The notes beneath the pieces are model-generated. The model saw nothing but the letters and a program-made list of their open reading frames with translations, did no database searches and was not told where the DNA came from. A DNA stretch of 41,598 nt, taken from NCBI GenBank assembly GCA_021836865.1, contig JAKBHH010000026.1, positions 1 through 41,598 of the forward strand, given 5' to 3'. Position numbers and translations under genes: made by a program. This DNA is from Acidobacteriota bacterium (lineage in GTDB: Bacteria; Acidobacteriota; Terriglobia; Terriglobales; Acidobacteriaceae). Below are positions 24,668 to 33,662 of the stretch, piece by piece (the stretch's first letter is position 1; each line of letters starts with the position of its first letter).

Positions 24668-25975
24668 CTAACTTGTACCCAGGTAGACGAAGCGGAGCAG
24701 GAAGAGCGCAGCCAGCGTGTAGAGCAGCCAGTCCTGTTTGCGAAAGCGGCCCGTGGCGAGGTGCAGCACGGCCCACGCGATGACGCCGAAGCCGAGGCCA
24801 TTAGCGATGGAGTACGTGAGGGGGATGAGCACCAGGGTGAGGAATGCGGGGATGGCGACGATGGGATCGTGCCAGCGAATTTCCGTGATCGTGGCCAGCA
24901 TCATGGACCCGACGAGAATGAGGGCGGGCGACGTGGCGGCCTGGGGCACGACGCTGATGTAGGGTGCAGCTCCGATGGCGGCGAGGAAGAGCAGACCGGT
25001 GACGATGGCAGTGACGCCGGAGCGGCCTCCGGCGGCGACGCCGGCGGTGGACTCGACGTAGCTGGTGACGGTGGAGGTGCCGATGAGCGAACCGAACACG
25101 GTGGCGGTGGCATCGGTGAGCAGGATTCGGTTGAGGCGCGGGATGGAGTGATCGGCAGCGATGAGGCCGGCGCGTTTGGTGACGGCGACCAGGGTGCCGA
25201 GGTTGTCAAAGAGATCGACAAAGAAAAAGACAAAGATGATTTCAAGCAGGCCTTTGTTGAGTGCGCCGCGAATGTCGAGCTTGAAGGCGGTGGCGGCTAA
25301 TGCGTGAAAGCCGCCGGGCGCGGGCGTCCAGTGGACGAGGCCCAGCGCCCAGGCGAGGGCCGTGGTGGCGAGGACGCCGATGAGGATTGAGCCGCGGATC
25401 TTGCGAACTTCAAGCACGACCATGAGGGCCAGGCCGAAGAGCGAGAGCGCTGCAGAGGGGTTGCGCACGCTGCCCAGGCCAACCAGGGTTGCTGGATCGC
25501 TGACGACCAGGCCCGCATTGCGAAAGCCGATGAAGGCGATAAAGAGGCCGATGCCGCTGGCGACGGCGGCGTAGAGCTCGTGCGGAATGGAGCGGAGAAT
25601 CATCTGGCGGATTCCGGCGGCGGTGAGCGCCAGAAAGATTGCGCCGGAAAGAAAGACCGCGCCCAGCGCCGTTTGCCACGGAATATGCATTTTGAGGCAG
25701 ACGGTGTAAGTGAAGTAGGCGTTAAGTCCCATGCCGGGAGCAAGGGCGATGGGATAGCGCGCGACGATGCCCATGAGAATGGACCCGAAGGCTGCCGAGA
25801 GGCATGTGGCTGCGGTGACGGCGGCCAGCGGCATGCCGGTGGCCGACAGGATGGCCGGGTTGACGAGCACGATGTAGGCCATCGTGAGGAAAGTAGTGAC
25901 GCCAGCCAGAATCTCCGTGCGCCAGTTGGTCCCCAGATGGGTGAATTCAAAATAGCGTTCCAGCGGCTTGAGCAT
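24668..25975 (-). CDS. AzgA/PbuG-type purine permease (NCS2 family)
   Basis: This 435-residue membrane protein has about 12 hydrophobic segments and the AzgA-group signature: 'WRTEILAGVTTFLTMAYIV', 'NPAILSATGMP', 'ALAPGMGLNAYFTYTVC', 'FFFVDLFDNLGTLVAV' and 'GTSTVTSYVESTAGVAAGGR'. AzgA-like carriers import adenine, guanine or hypoxanthine with protons. Its C-terminal part ('LIPLTYSIANGLGFGVIAW') also fits. It starts at ATG 25975 and is followed by the small membrane protein gene. It shares a 280-base divergent gap with the alpha/beta hydrolase gene. Confidence 0.92.
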   Translation of the reverse strand: MLKPLERYFEFTHLGTNWRTEILAGVTTFLTMAYIVLVNPAILSATGMPLAAVTAATCLSAAFGSILMGIVARYPIALAPGMGLNAYFTYTVCLKMHIPWQTALGAVFLSGAIFLALTAAGIRQMILRSIPHELYAAVASGIGLFIAFIGFRNAGLVVSDPATLVGLGSVRNPSAALSLFGLALMVVLEVRKIRGSILIGVLATTALAWALGLVHWTPAPGGFHALAATAFKLDIRGALNKGLLEIIFVFFFVDLFDNLGTLVAVTKRAGLIAADHSIPRLNRILLTDATATVFGSLIGTSTVTSYVESTAGVAAGGRSGVTAIVTGLLFLAAIGAAPYISVVPQAATSPALILVGSMMLATITEIRWHDPIVAIPAFLTLVLIPLTYSIANGLGFGVIAWAVLHLATGRFRKQDWLLYTLAALFLLRFVYLGTS

Positions 25976-26255
25976 AGGCGGGTACGTTTAGAAAACCACA
26001 CACCTGCAGGAACGCAAAGGAATTTGTGGCAAAAAGGGGCATGCGGGGGCTTCCCTTGTGGCCGGAATTGCTCGCTGCAATGTCTGGGCAACACCTGACT
26101 CAGATTTGCCCTGCAACTGGCGTTCGCCAGGGGCATCCAACAATGAGAGCGGAAGGCCCGATGGTGATGGTCTCGGCGGTCTCAGGCCGAACGCAGATCG
26201 GCAACCATGCCTTCTCAACCGATTACTTTTTCCAACCGCAATCAAGGAGTTGCCG

Positions 26256-27077
26256 ATGCCGACGATCTCGACCAAGGATGGAACGCAGATTTACTACAAG
26301 GACTGGGGCATGGGACAGCCCGTGGTCTTCAGCCACGGCTGGCCGCTGAGCGCCGATGCCTTTGAAGACCAGATGCTGTTTCTGGCTTCGCACGGATACC
26401 GCGCTATAGCCCACGACCGCCGCGGGCACGGGCGGTCAAGCCAGCCCTGGAACGGCAATGAGATGGACACCTTTGCCGATGATCTGGCGGCCCTGACGGA
26501 GGCGCTGGACCTGAAGGGCGCAGTGCATGTGGGCCACTCGATGGGCGGCGGCGAGGTGGCGCGCTACATCGGACGACATGGGACGAAGCGCGTTTCCAAG
26601 GCAGTGCTGATTGCAGCCGTGCCGCCGCTGATGCTCAGGACGGCGACCAATCCGATTGGATTGCCGATGGAGGTCTTTGATGACATCCGCGCCAAAGTTC
26701 TGGCCGACCGCTCGCAGTTTTTTAAGGACCTCACGGAGCCGTTTTACGGCGCCAACCGCAGTGGCTCGACGGTCTCGCAGGGTCTGAAGGACTCGTTCTG
26801 GCTGCAGGGAATGCAGGCCGGCGTCAGGTCCGTCTATGACTGCATAAAGGCGTTCTCTGAGACCGATTTTACAGATGACTTGAGAAAGATCGATGTGCCC
26901 ACGCTGGTGCTACATGGCGATGATGACCAGATTGTGCCTATCAACGGCTCAGCCCTGCTTTCGGTGGCACTGGTGAAAGGTGCGGATCTGAAGGTCTACA
27001 AGGGTGCGCCACACGGGATGTGTGCCACGCACAAGAATGAGGTGAATGCGGATCTGCTGGCGTTCATCAAGGGATGA
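26256..27077 (+). CDS. Alpha/beta hydrolase, cofactor-free chloroperoxidase-like
   Basis: This 273-residue alpha/beta hydrolase resembles the non-haem (cofactor-independent) chloroperoxidase / arylesterase group. The catalytic triad is visible: Ser95 in 'GHSMGGGEV', an Asp in '[10 protein letters not shown]', and a His in '[11 protein letters not shown]'. '[21 protein letters not shown]' and '[19 protein letters not shown]' are typical. The likely reaction is ester or lactone hydrolysis, with perhydrolysis as a side activity; the native substrate is unknown. The ATG at 26256 has AAGGAG 6 bases upstream. The frame extends upstream to 26058 without a family match. It converges on the antiporter gene. 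Confidence 0.9.
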   Translation: MPTISTKDGTQIYYKDWGMGQPVVFSHGWPLSADAFEDQMLFLASHGYRAIAHDRRGHGRSSQPWNGNEMDTFADDLAALTEALDLKGAVHVGHSMGGGEVARYIGRHGTKRVSKAVLIAAVPPLMLRTATNPIGLPMEVFDDIRAKVLADRSQFFKDLTEPFYGANRSGSTVSQGLKDSFWLQGMQAGVRSVYDCIKAFSETDFTDDLRKIDVPTLVLHGDDDQIVPINGSALLSVALVKGADLKVYKGAPHGMCATHKNEVNADLLAFIKG

Positions 27078-27108
27078 CAGGTCAGGCAGCTCAGGCGAGG
27101 GCGCCGGA

Positions 27109-28344
27109 TCAGGCAGCGGTCTGCCTGCGATTCCAGCGGTGCAGTAGCCAGTTCATCGACCCGCCCTGGAAGACGATCGAGAAGACGACCACAAGATATG
27201 TTGCGCCCACAATCCAGGAGCGGCCCAAGGCTTCCGGCACGGAGAGCGCAAGCGCAATGGAGAGGCCGCCGCGCAATCCTCCCCAGGTGAGCACGAACGC
27301 TGAGCTTTGATGTCCGCGGTGGAAGAGGCGCACAAGGGCAAGCAGTCCGGTTACGGCCAGGAAGCGCACGGCATTGACAGACAGGATCGCTACCATGCCT
27401 GCGCGCAGGGTTGCGGCGTCAAGAGTGATGGCCAGCGCTTCAAGGCCGAGCAGAACAAAGAGAATCGAGTTTTGGATTTCGTCGATGACCTTCCAGAAGC
27501 CATCGATGCTCTCGTGGGCGATGTTTTCGCGCGGGACCAAATGATTGAAATGGCGCAGGGCGATGCCGGCGACAACCGCCTCAAGCGGCGCGGAGAGGTG
27601 GAGTGCATCGGCGAGGGCGTATCCCCCCAGGGCCAGAGCGATGGTAAAAAGGATATCTACCTGATAGGCATTGACGCGGCGCATGAGTTGCGACGTGGCC
27701 AAGGCAGCGAGGAGGCCGGCCAGCACACCTCCGCCGGCTTTTACCGCAAGCAGTCCCGCCACCTGCCAGGGCGTAGGCGCATGACCGTGTGCCACTTCAA
27801 GCAGGGTGAGGAAGAGGACTGCACCGATGCCGTCGTTGAAGAGTGACTCGCCGGCGAGTTGCGCCTGCAGGAGCTTGGGAACGCCGACGCGACGCAGCAT
27901 CTCCAGCACCGCGATGGGATCGGTGGGTGAGATGAGCGCACCGAAGAGCAGGCACTGCATCCAGGGGATTCCAGAACCGGCAAGAAGCGCCATGAGCGCC
28001 GCGACCAGAATGAAGCAGATGGCTGTGCCTGCGACGGAGAGCAGCGCAACGGCGAGTTTTTCGCGGGCCAGTGCTTCGAGGTCGAGCATAAATGCCCCGG
28101 CAAAGAGCAGCAGGGGCAACATGCCGCGGAGGATGAGGCTCTCGAAGTCGATATGGCGCACCAGGTCCAATGCCCAGCCGTGGATGCCTGGAGCGGGGCC
28201 GCCGGCTGCGATCAGACCGATCGATACAACCACGGTGAGGAGCATGGTTCCGATGGTGATGGGCAGGCGAAGCCAGCGCGTGCCGATCCATCCGAAGAGC
28301 GCGGCGGTGGTGAACAGCACGCTGATGAGGGCCAGGATGGTCAT
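27109..28344 (-). CDS. CPA1-type Na+/H+ antiporter (NhaP-like)
   Basis: This protein of about 411 residues has 11-12 hydrophobic segments. The transport-site motif 'LFNDGIGAVLF' (Asn170-Asp171) and 'LISPTDPIAVLEML' (Thr141-Asp142-Pro143) are diagnostic for CPA1 cation/proton antiporters such as NhaP. It exchanges Na+ (or K+) for protons across the inner membrane and supports pH and salt tolerance. The ATG at 28344 is chosen as start; the frame runs upstream across the hemB 3' end to 28644 but that part has no family match. No strong ribosome site is visible. It follows hemB on the same strand with an 88-base gap. Confidence 0.92.
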   Translation of the reverse strand: MTILALISVLFTTAALFGWIGTRWLRLPITIGTMLLTVVVSIGLIAAGGPAPGIHGWALDLVRHIDFESLILRGMLPLLLFAGAFMLDLEALAREKLAVALLSVAGTAICFILVAALMALLAGSGIPWMQCLLFGALISPTDPIAVLEMLRRVGVPKLLQAQLAGESLFNDGIGAVLFLTLLEVAHGHAPTPWQVAGLLAVKAGGGVLAGLLAALATSQLMRRVNAYQVDILFTIALALGGYALADALHLSAPLEAVVAGIALRHFNHLVPRENIAHESIDGFWKVIDEIQNSILFVLLGLEALAITLDAATLRAGMVAILSVNAVRFLAVTGLLALVRLFHRGHQSSAFVLTWGGLRGGLSIALALSVPEALGRSWIVGATYLVVVFSIVFQGGSMNWLLHRWNRRQTAA

Positions 28345-28432
28345 GAGCGCAGCGTCTGCAAAGGATGCACTTATGGTACCGGAGAAGACACGCACGCATG
28401 CAGCATTTCGAACAGCGTAGTTGCAGGGGTCT

Positions 28433-29422
28433 TCAGCCGAGGAGCTTTGCGGCGTCCTTGGCGAAGTAGGTGACGATGAAGTCTGCGCCGGCGCGACGCA
28501 TGCCGAACAGCGACTCCAAAATAGCGCGGTCGCGTTCGAGCCAACCTTTCTCGAAGGCGGCCTGCAGCATTGAATACTCGCCTGAGACCTGGTAGGCGCC
28601 GATGGGCACGGCGACGCGATCGCGCGCGGCGCGAACAACGTCAAGGTAGGGCATGGCGGGTTTCATCAGAATCATGTCTGCGCCTTCTTCGAGATCGAGG
28701 TCGATTTCGAGGAGGGCCTCGCGGAAGTTGGCTCCGTCCATCTGGTAGGACCGGCGGTCGCCGAACTGCGGCGTGGATTCGGCAGCCTCACGGAATGGCC
28801 CGTAAAAAGCGGAGGCAAATTTGGAGGCGTAGCTGAGGATGGGTGTCTGGGCGAGGCCGCCGGAATCAAGGGCGCGGCGAATGGCGGCGACGCGGCCATC
28901 CATCATGTCGCTGGGAGCGACGATGTCGGCTCCGGCGCGCGCGAGGCTGGCCGCAGTGCGAGCGAGCAGGTCAAGCGAGGGATCGTTGTCAATCTCAAAG
29001 CCGTCTGGAGTCTTGACCACAACGCCGCAGTGTCCGTGGCTGGTGTACTCGCAGAGGCAGACGTCGGCGATGAGAACCAGCTTGCTGCCCGCGCCGCACT
29101 GCTTGAGGGCACGAAGGCCTTGCTGGACAATGCCATCATCGCTCCATGCGCCGGTGCCTTGCTCGTCTTTGGAGTCGGGCAGGCCGAAGAGGAGCAGACC
29201 GCCGATGCCGAGCGCGGCAGCTTCTTCGGCTTCGCGGAGAGCTTCATCGATGGACAGATTAAAAACGCCGGGCATGGAGCTGACAGCCTGGCGCAAACCC
29301 TTGCCGGGGCGAAGAAAGAGAGGATAAATCAGGTCGCCGGGGTTGAGGGTCGTCTCGCGGACTAGCGCGCGAAGCGGCTCTGTACGGCGCATCCGCCGCA
29401 TGCGATTCTGCGGGAAACTCAT
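28433..29422 (-). CDS. hemB: Porphobilinogen synthase HemB
   Basis: This 329-residue enzyme condenses two 5-aminolevulinate molecules to porphobilinogen in tetrapyrrole synthesis, in the cytoplasm. Schiff-base lysines are Lys201 ('SYASKFAS') and Lys254 ('ILMKPAMPY'). Zinc ligands Cys122, Cys124 and Cys132 are all present ('[14 protein letters not shown]'), so this is the zinc-dependent form. 'PSDMMDGRV' and 'GEYSML' are further conserved blocks. The ATG start is at 29422 and the length is standard. The antiporter follows and the zinc-ribbon gene precedes it on the same strand (37-base gap). Confidence 0.97.
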   Translation of the reverse strand: MSFPQNRMRRMRRTEPLRALVRETTLNPGDLIYPLFLRPGKGLRQAVSSMPGVFNLSIDEALREAEEAAALGIGGLLLFGLPDSKDEQGTGAWSDDGIVQQGLRALKQCGAGSKLVLIADVCLCEYTSHGHCGVVVKTPDGFEIDNDPSLDLLARTAASLARAGADIVAPSDMMDGRVAAIRRALDSGGLAQTPILSYASKFASAFYGPFREAAESTPQFGDRRSYQMDGANFREALLEIDLDLEEGADMILMKPAMPYLDVVRAARDRVAVPIGAYQVSGEYSMLQAAFEKGWLERDRAILESLFGMRRAGADFIVTYFAKDAAKLLG

Positions 29423-29459
29423 GCCTCAATTGTAGTCCAGCGGTGCGTGGCGCGCACCG

Positions 29460-29966
29460 TCAGAGCTGTTCGTAGAGCGTGCTGTTGCGATAGCCAAGCA
29501 GCGTGACCAGAGTCCAGATGCCGAGGGCAGTGCCGATGGGAAACTTGATGAGGCTGAGGAAGGCCGCGACGATGGCGACGATGCGGCCCCATTGTGTGCG
29601 GTCCATGAGGCCCCAGCCAGCGGCGAAGGCGAGCGCCGAACGCAGGATGATGACGACCCAGGCGACGTGCATCGCGGGTCCGAGCCAGGGAGGCACGCCG
29701 GTTCCGCCCCACGGAGCGTTAGCCCACGGGCCGAATCCCCGGTTGAAGAAGGCATTGGCAAAGGTGAGTCCAACGAAGCCGAGAACCAGCGCGAGTCCGC
29801 CGTAAACAAACCAGACGATACTCAGAGCGCGGATCTTTCCGGCGTAGTCATGCAGCTGGAAGTCGAGGTTGGGAATGGGAGGAATGATAGACGCCACCGG
29901 ACGACCGCACTGGGGGCAATCGGGCTGCCCCGGCTGCAAAGCGTGACCACATCCACTGCAAAACAT
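29460..29966 (-). CDS. Zinc-ribbon membrane protein of unknown function
   Basis: This 168-residue protein starts with a zinc-ribbon: Cys3 and Cys6 in 'CSGCG', then Cys17 and Cys20 in 'CPQCGRP', so four cysteines bind one zinc. About three hydrophobic segments follow (about 45-70, 98-118 and 128-158). Small zinc-ribbon plus membrane-segment proteins are common in this type of genome, often of unknown role. It sits 37 bases upstream of hemB in the same direction and may share its transcript. The function is unknown. Confidence 0.75.
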   Translation of the reverse strand: MFCSGCGHALQPGQPDCPQCGRPVASIIPPIPNLDFQLHDYAGKIRALSIVWFVYGGLALVLGFVGLTFANAFFNRGFGPWANAPWGGTGVPPWLGPAMHVAWVVIILRSALAFAAGWGLMDRTQWGRIVAIVAAFLSLIKFPIGTALGIWTLVTLLGYRNSTLYEQL

Positions 29967-30128
29967 GGCTACCTCCTGCGGCCTGTCTTCCTGGTTTGGC
30001 CGGACGGCTAAGACCTACCCTTACCACTACGCACGCACCCTGCACCACGTTCCATTGTCCGGTTCGATGCGGATGGATTTTTCGGACGGACCTGCATGGG
30101 CCTCGGAGCGTAGCACCTCATCGGCCGA

Positions 30129-31292
30129 TCACTTGCGTTCCAGGCGTTCTTCATGACGGTCATCCCAATAGACCAGTGCCGTGATGCGGCCCTCGGAGTT
30201 CCGCTCGACGGCAACGCGGCTGCTGCTGCCGCCGTTGGGATAAAAGAGGGTGGAGAACGACTCCGCGGCAAGCTCGGCGATTTGTCCGTGCAGATCCTTC
30301 TGGTAGAGCTGGTCGCCCTGGCGGAACACGGTCATGGCCAGTTGGCCGTGATCGTCGTAGTATTCGCCCGCAAAGCTTTCCAATTGCTGCGGAGAAAGGC
30401 GCAGCGCGGGCGGATGCAGCGGAATTACAACCCGCTCCGCAAGCGGGGGCGTTTCCTGGTTGAGCTCCCGGTGTGGCTCAAGGTGGCGCGCCAGAAGCCA
30501 GCGGGGCAGGTCCGGCTCGTTGTAGGCGCGGCTCCAGCAGTCGTGCTTGAGGCCCTGGTAAACCCATAGGCGCATGTGCCCTTCGGATTGCTTGAAGGCC
30601 TGCAGCATGAGATCGTCCTCGCGCAGAGGGACAATGGGGTCGTCGCTGCCATGAAAGAGCCAGATGGGCGTACGGCCCACGGCGCGCGCGTACTCGGCCG
30701 GCAATGTGGCGGACTGGCGCCAGCGCAGCGGAGCATAGCTCCAGAAAACGCCACCGGCGGCGATGGCGATGGCCGCCCAGCGCTGCGGGTAAAGGCGCGC
30801 AAGCTCCCATGCGCCGTAGCCACCGAGCGAGAGGCCGGAAAGGTAGGTGTGTGCGACATCGCCGTGAAACTCAGCCGACTCCTGATTGAGCGCAGCCATG
30901 GCCATGGCCAGCATGTCGGGGTCTGTCCAGTAGCGGCCCTGCGGGCACTGCGGCATCACGACGATAAACGGCCAGCGCTCGGGATGGTCGCGGATTGCGG
31001 CCGGCAGGCCAATCTGCGTCTGCCACATGCCTTCTGACCCGCGCTCGCCGCGCCCATGCAGAAACAGAATGATGGGCCAGAGTCGGCGATCATCGGGACG
31101 ATACTCCTCCGGCAGGTAGACCTGGAAGTGGTAGGAGGCTTGGTGTATCTGAAGCGTTCGATTCAGGAAGCCTGTCTCCTGCATGCGGTGCATGTGCGCA
31201 AAGCCGGCGCCCGCATTGGCGCGGGCCCCGGCAGGCGCAAGGATAGCCAACACGGAAAGGAAGACCGCCAGCAGTTTCAAAATGCGGTGCAT
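30129..31292 (-). CDS. Secreted alpha/beta-hydrolase esterase with DUF3471-like tail
   Basis: This 387-residue secreted protein has a signal peptide (about 1-25, 'LAPAGARANA') and an alpha/beta hydrolase core related to polyhydroxybutyrate-depolymerase / prolyl-oligopeptidase-type esterases. The nucleophile is Ser155 in 'GLSLGGYG', with Asp218 in 'GSDDPIVP' and His250 in 'GLKHDCW' completing the triad; 'ILFLHGRGERGSEG' holds the oxyanion His-Gly. The C-terminal 80 residues ('QQLESFAGEYYDDHG') resemble a small lipocalin-like DUF3471 module often attached to secreted esterases and beta-lactamase-like enzymes. It likely acts on an oligomeric or polymeric ester in the periplasm. It is divergent from the kinase gene. 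Confidence 0.87.
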   Translation of the reverse strand: MHRILKLLAVFLSVLAILAPAGARANAGAGFAHMHRMQETGFLNRTLQIHQASYHFQVYLPEEYRPDDRRLWPIILFLHGRGERGSEGMWQTQIGLPAAIRDHPERWPFIVVMPQCPQGRYWTDPDMLAMAMAALNQESAEFHGDVAHTYLSGLSLGGYGAWELARLYPQRWAAIAIAAGGVFWSYAPLRWRQSATLPAEYARAVGRTPIWLFHGSDDPIVPLREDDLMLQAFKQSEGHMRLWVYQGLKHDCWSRAYNEPDLPRWLLARHLEPHRELNQETPPLAERVVIPLHPPALRLSPQQLESFAGEYYDDHGQLAMTVFRQGDQLYQKDLHGQIAELAAESFSTLFYPNGGSSSRVAVERNSEGRITALVYWDDRHEERLERK

Positions 31293-31462
31293 GATCGTTT
31301 CCCATCATAAGGCCATGAATCGGGCGCTGGGCGGGAATCTGCCGGCATGGGACGACAAAAATCGAAGCCTCATGTCTACAGCCCGGCAAACTCTTCGACC
31401 ATCCTGACGATCTTCTTACGCACAGGCATGAAACAATCGAGTGAGACGAACCGCACGAATCC

Positions 31463-32431
31463 ATGAACCCACTTGAACCCGGAGAGACGCTCGACCACTA
31501 TCGCATCGAGGCCACCGTTGCCCGCAGCGGCATGTCCGTGCTCTACAGGGCCACGGACCTTGCCAATGGCAAGCAGGTGGCCGTCAAGGTGCCGCACACG
31601 GAGATGGAGGCCGACCCGGTGCTCTTCGAGCGCTTCAAGCGCGAAGAAGAGATTGGCCAGTTGCTCGATCATCCGGGCATTGTGAAGACCTATAACGACG
31701 AAGAGCGCAGTCGCGTCTATATGGTCATCGAGTGGGTCGACGGGCGGCTGCTGCGCACAATTCTTAATCAGGAACGGAAGCTGCCCATTGAGCGGGCGGT
31801 GCGCATCACGCTGGCCATCTGCGAAGCGCTGGATGTGATGCACAAGCACGGGATCGTGCACCGCGATCTGAAGCCGGAAAATGTGATGGTGGACGACGAG
31901 GATCGCATCAAGCTGATCGACTTTGGCATTGCGATGAAGGAAGATGCGCGGCGGCTGACGTACGTGAACATGACTGCGGCGCTGGGAACGCCTGACTATA
32001 TTGCACCGGAGCAGGTGAAGGGCGGGCGCGGCGACCAGCGCAGCGACATCTACGCGCTCGGCATTATGCTCTACGAGATGCTTACCGGGCGCGTGCCGTT
32101 TGTGGAGCCGAATCCGCTGGCGGCGATGAATGAACGCCTTCTGCATGACCCGACGCCGCCCCGCCAACTCAATCCGGAGATAGCGCCGGAGTTGGAAGAG
32201 ATTCTCTTCCGCGCGCTGGAACGCGAGCCGCGCCACCGCTATGCCACGGCCGGCGAGATGGCCTGGGAGCTGGAACACCAGGAGCAGGTGGGAGTGGAAG
32301 ACCGAGGCATACGGCCTGTGGGGCGCGGCGCTCGACGCGTCGCAGTCAACAAGCGCGTGGTGCTGTACGCGGGCCTTGCTCTGTTGCCCGTGCTGCTTTT
32401 TGGCCTCATGCTACTGCTGGCGCGGCGCTGA
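31463..32431 (+). CDS. Ser/Thr protein kinase, C-terminal membrane anchor
   Basis: This 322-residue Hanks-type kinase has 'VAVKVP' (Lys42), 'HRDLKPENV' (His133-Arg134-Asp135), 'DFG' (153-155), 'GTPDYIAPEQ' (APE at 181-183) and 'DIYALGIMLYEMLTGRVPF'. A single hydrophobic segment (about 300-319) ends two residues from the C-terminus, so the kinase faces the cytoplasm and there is no sensor domain outside. The glycine-rich ATP loop is unusual: 'VARSGMSVLY' (19-28) has Ala20, Ser22 and Ser25 where the canonical loop has three glycines. It should phosphorylate proteins, but ATP use may be weak. No phosphatase gene is adjacent. ATG start 31463. Confidence 0.87.
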   Translation: MNPLEPGETLDHYRIEATVARSGMSVLYRATDLANGKQVAVKVPHTEMEADPVLFERFKREEEIGQLLDHPGIVKTYNDEERSRVYMVIEWVDGRLLRTILNQERKLPIERAVRITLAICEALDVMHKHGIVHRDLKPENVMVDDEDRIKLIDFGIAMKEDARRLTYVNMTAALGTPDYIAPEQVKGGRGDQRSDIYALGIMLYEMLTGRVPFVEPNPLAAMNERLLHDPTPPRQLNPEIAPELEEILFRALEREPRHRYATAGEMAWELEHQEQVGVEDRGIRPVGRGARRVAVNKRVVLYAGLALLPVLLFGLMLLLARR

Positions 32432-32462
32432 GACTTACAGACGCAAGGCCTTGGAGCGCGAC

Positions 32463-33038
32463 TCAGGCGCGGCCGGCGAACTCGCGTGTTTCGGTGTAGA
32501 CCTTTATTTTCTCCCCTTCTTCAATGAAGAACGGGACGCGGATCTCGAGGCCCGTCTCCAGCCTGGCGTGCTTAGTTACAGCGCCGCTGGCGGTGTTGCC
32601 GCGGACGCCTGGCTCGGTGTAGGTCACAGTGAGCTCGACCTTCTCAGGAAGCTGGAGGCCGATGGGATTTCCGTTGAACTTGTCGAGCTGAAGCAGCGCG
32701 CCTTCAACGAGAAAGTCGAGCGCGTCGCCCAGCTTGTCGCTGGGCAGCGTGATGGTCTCAAAACTCTCCTGATCCATGAAGTGCGAGCCTTCGTTGTCGG
32801 AGTAGAGATAGGAGACCTCGACGGTTTCAAGGTCCGGCTCCTTGAATTTTTCGCCCGCCTTGAAGGTCTTGTCGAAGACGGCGCGGGTGAGCAGGTTGCG
32901 CATCTTGAGCCGGACCAGCGTCTGGCCGCCGCGCGCCGTAGGTGTGGAGATCTCCACGTCAAGGCAGTAGTAGGGTGCGTTTTCAAACTCAAAGTACATT
33001 TTGCGCTTGATGTCGAGCGCATCGAGAAGGGATGCCAT
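32463..33038 (-). CDS. efp: Elongation factor P family protein, EfpL/YeiP-like loop
   Basis: This 191-residue protein has the three EF-P domains: a KOW-like N-domain, an OB domain and a C-terminal OB domain ('EPGVRGNTASGAVTKHARLE', 'PFFIEEGEKIKVYTE'). EF-P binds the ribosome between the P and E sites and relieves stalling at polyproline. The tip loop reads 'ISTPTARGGQT' (30-40), with Arg36 near the place of the modified Lys34 of EF-P, and the ends match YeiP/EfpL ('SPTARGA' loop, 'YMGRA' tail) better than E. coli EF-P. EfpL acts without a modified lysine. The ATG at 33038 has GAGGAATTC upstream. It could be annotated as EF-P; I consider it the EfpL-type. Confidence 0.85.
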   Translation of the reverse strand: MASLLDALDIKRKMYFEFENAPYYCLDVEISTPTARGGQTLVRLKMRNLLTRAVFDKTFKAGEKFKEPDLETVEVSYLYSDNEGSHFMDQESFETITLPSDKLGDALDFLVEGALLQLDKFNGNPIGLQLPEKVELTVTYTEPGVRGNTASGAVTKHARLETGLEIRVPFFIEEGEKIKVYTETREFAGRA

Positions 33039-33366
33039 GAATTCCTCACTGTCTCAGTTCCTACTATTTTATCCGGCAGCTTCCGCGCGGAGTAGTACGC
33101 CCGTTCCAATGGCGGAAGCAGATCGCGAGTACACAGTCACCGCGCTGGGCAGGCATACCAAAGTAACCAGATCCAGGTAGCTTTCGGCTCATGTCCTTCA
33201 AGAATGTCGCGATATTTTTCCACGTAAGTGGAATATACGGACGCCAGAAAACCTCACAGACTGTCTATTACAGGCTGGAGAGGTGGAGCTTCATGCCATT
33301 TTGGCCTGAGCGGAGATTGCCTGGCACAGACCCCCTCAGCGAAACAGGCGAGGGGCGGGATACACG
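33039..33366. other. Gap between EF-P and pilin genes (328 bases)
   Basis: This divergent gap must hold the promoters of both the EF-P gene (minus strand) and the Flp pilin gene (plus strand). It contains a perfect inverted repeat at 33218-33233. No gene on either strand, no tRNA and no strong sigma-70 promoter can be picked with confidence. A TGGCAC word near 33323 looks like half of a sigma-54 site but lacks the GC of the -12 element. Confidence 0.45.
33218..33233. promoter_or_regulatory. Possible operator dyad upstream of pilin
   Basis: A perfect 6-base inverted repeat, TTCCAC-GTAA-GTGGAA, lies about 134 bases upstream of the Flp pilin start codon. The symmetry and 4-base spacer fit a binding site for a dimeric regulator. 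The protein is unknown, and the repeat could be chance. Confidence 0.3.
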
Positions 33367-33639
33367 ATGAAGACTTGGCAGCGCAGAATGATTGCCATTC
33401 TGAACAAACTCGCTGACGAAGAGGGCGCCGATCTCGTTGAATATGTTCTCTTGATCAGCTTCATCGCATTCGGTGCAACTGCCGGTGCCATGCCAGTCGC
33501 CCAAAGCATCGGTGCCATCTTCGACAAGACGAGTTCACAATTGGCTTCCGCAGTTGGCGCCTCCTCTGGAGGCTCATCCTCAAGTTCCGGTGGTGAGGGC
33601 GGATCGGGCGATGGGTCCGGTTATGGCGGCGACCACTAG
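33367..33639 (+). CDS. Flp/Fap-type type IVb pilin with Ser/Gly-rich tail
   Basis: This 90-residue protein matches Flp pilins: a charged leader ending in Gly20 ('ADEEG'), cut by prepilin peptidase, then 'ADLVEYVLLISFIAFGA', where mature residues 5-6 are Glu-Tyr as in Flp subunits. The hydrophobic helix spans about 22-50. After it comes a Ser/Gly/Gln-poor, Ser/Gly-rich, acidic tail (about 65-88), longer than normal Flp pilins of 50-70 residues. Flp pilins assemble into thin bundled fibres through the Tad machinery, but no tadA, tadB, tadC or prepilin peptidase gene lies in the window. Start ATG 33367 has AGGGGCGGGA upstream. It converges on glnD. Similar orphan Flp-like pilins are common in acidobacterial genomes. 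Confidence 0.85.
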   Translation: MKTWQRRMIAILNKLADEEGADLVEYVLLISFIAFGATAGAMPVAQSIGAIFDKTSSQLASAVGASSGGSSSSSGGEGGSGDGSGYGGDH

Positions 33640-33662
33640 AGCGAAGGGAATGGGCTGCCGGA

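Noticed and set aside
28345-28644. Extension of the antiporter frame into hemB
   Set aside because: The added residues have no membrane character and overlap hemB; the family begins at 28344.
33318-33345. Possible sigma-54 promoter before the pilin gene
   Set aside because: A TGGCAC word is present, but the GC of the -12 element is not found at the required spacing.
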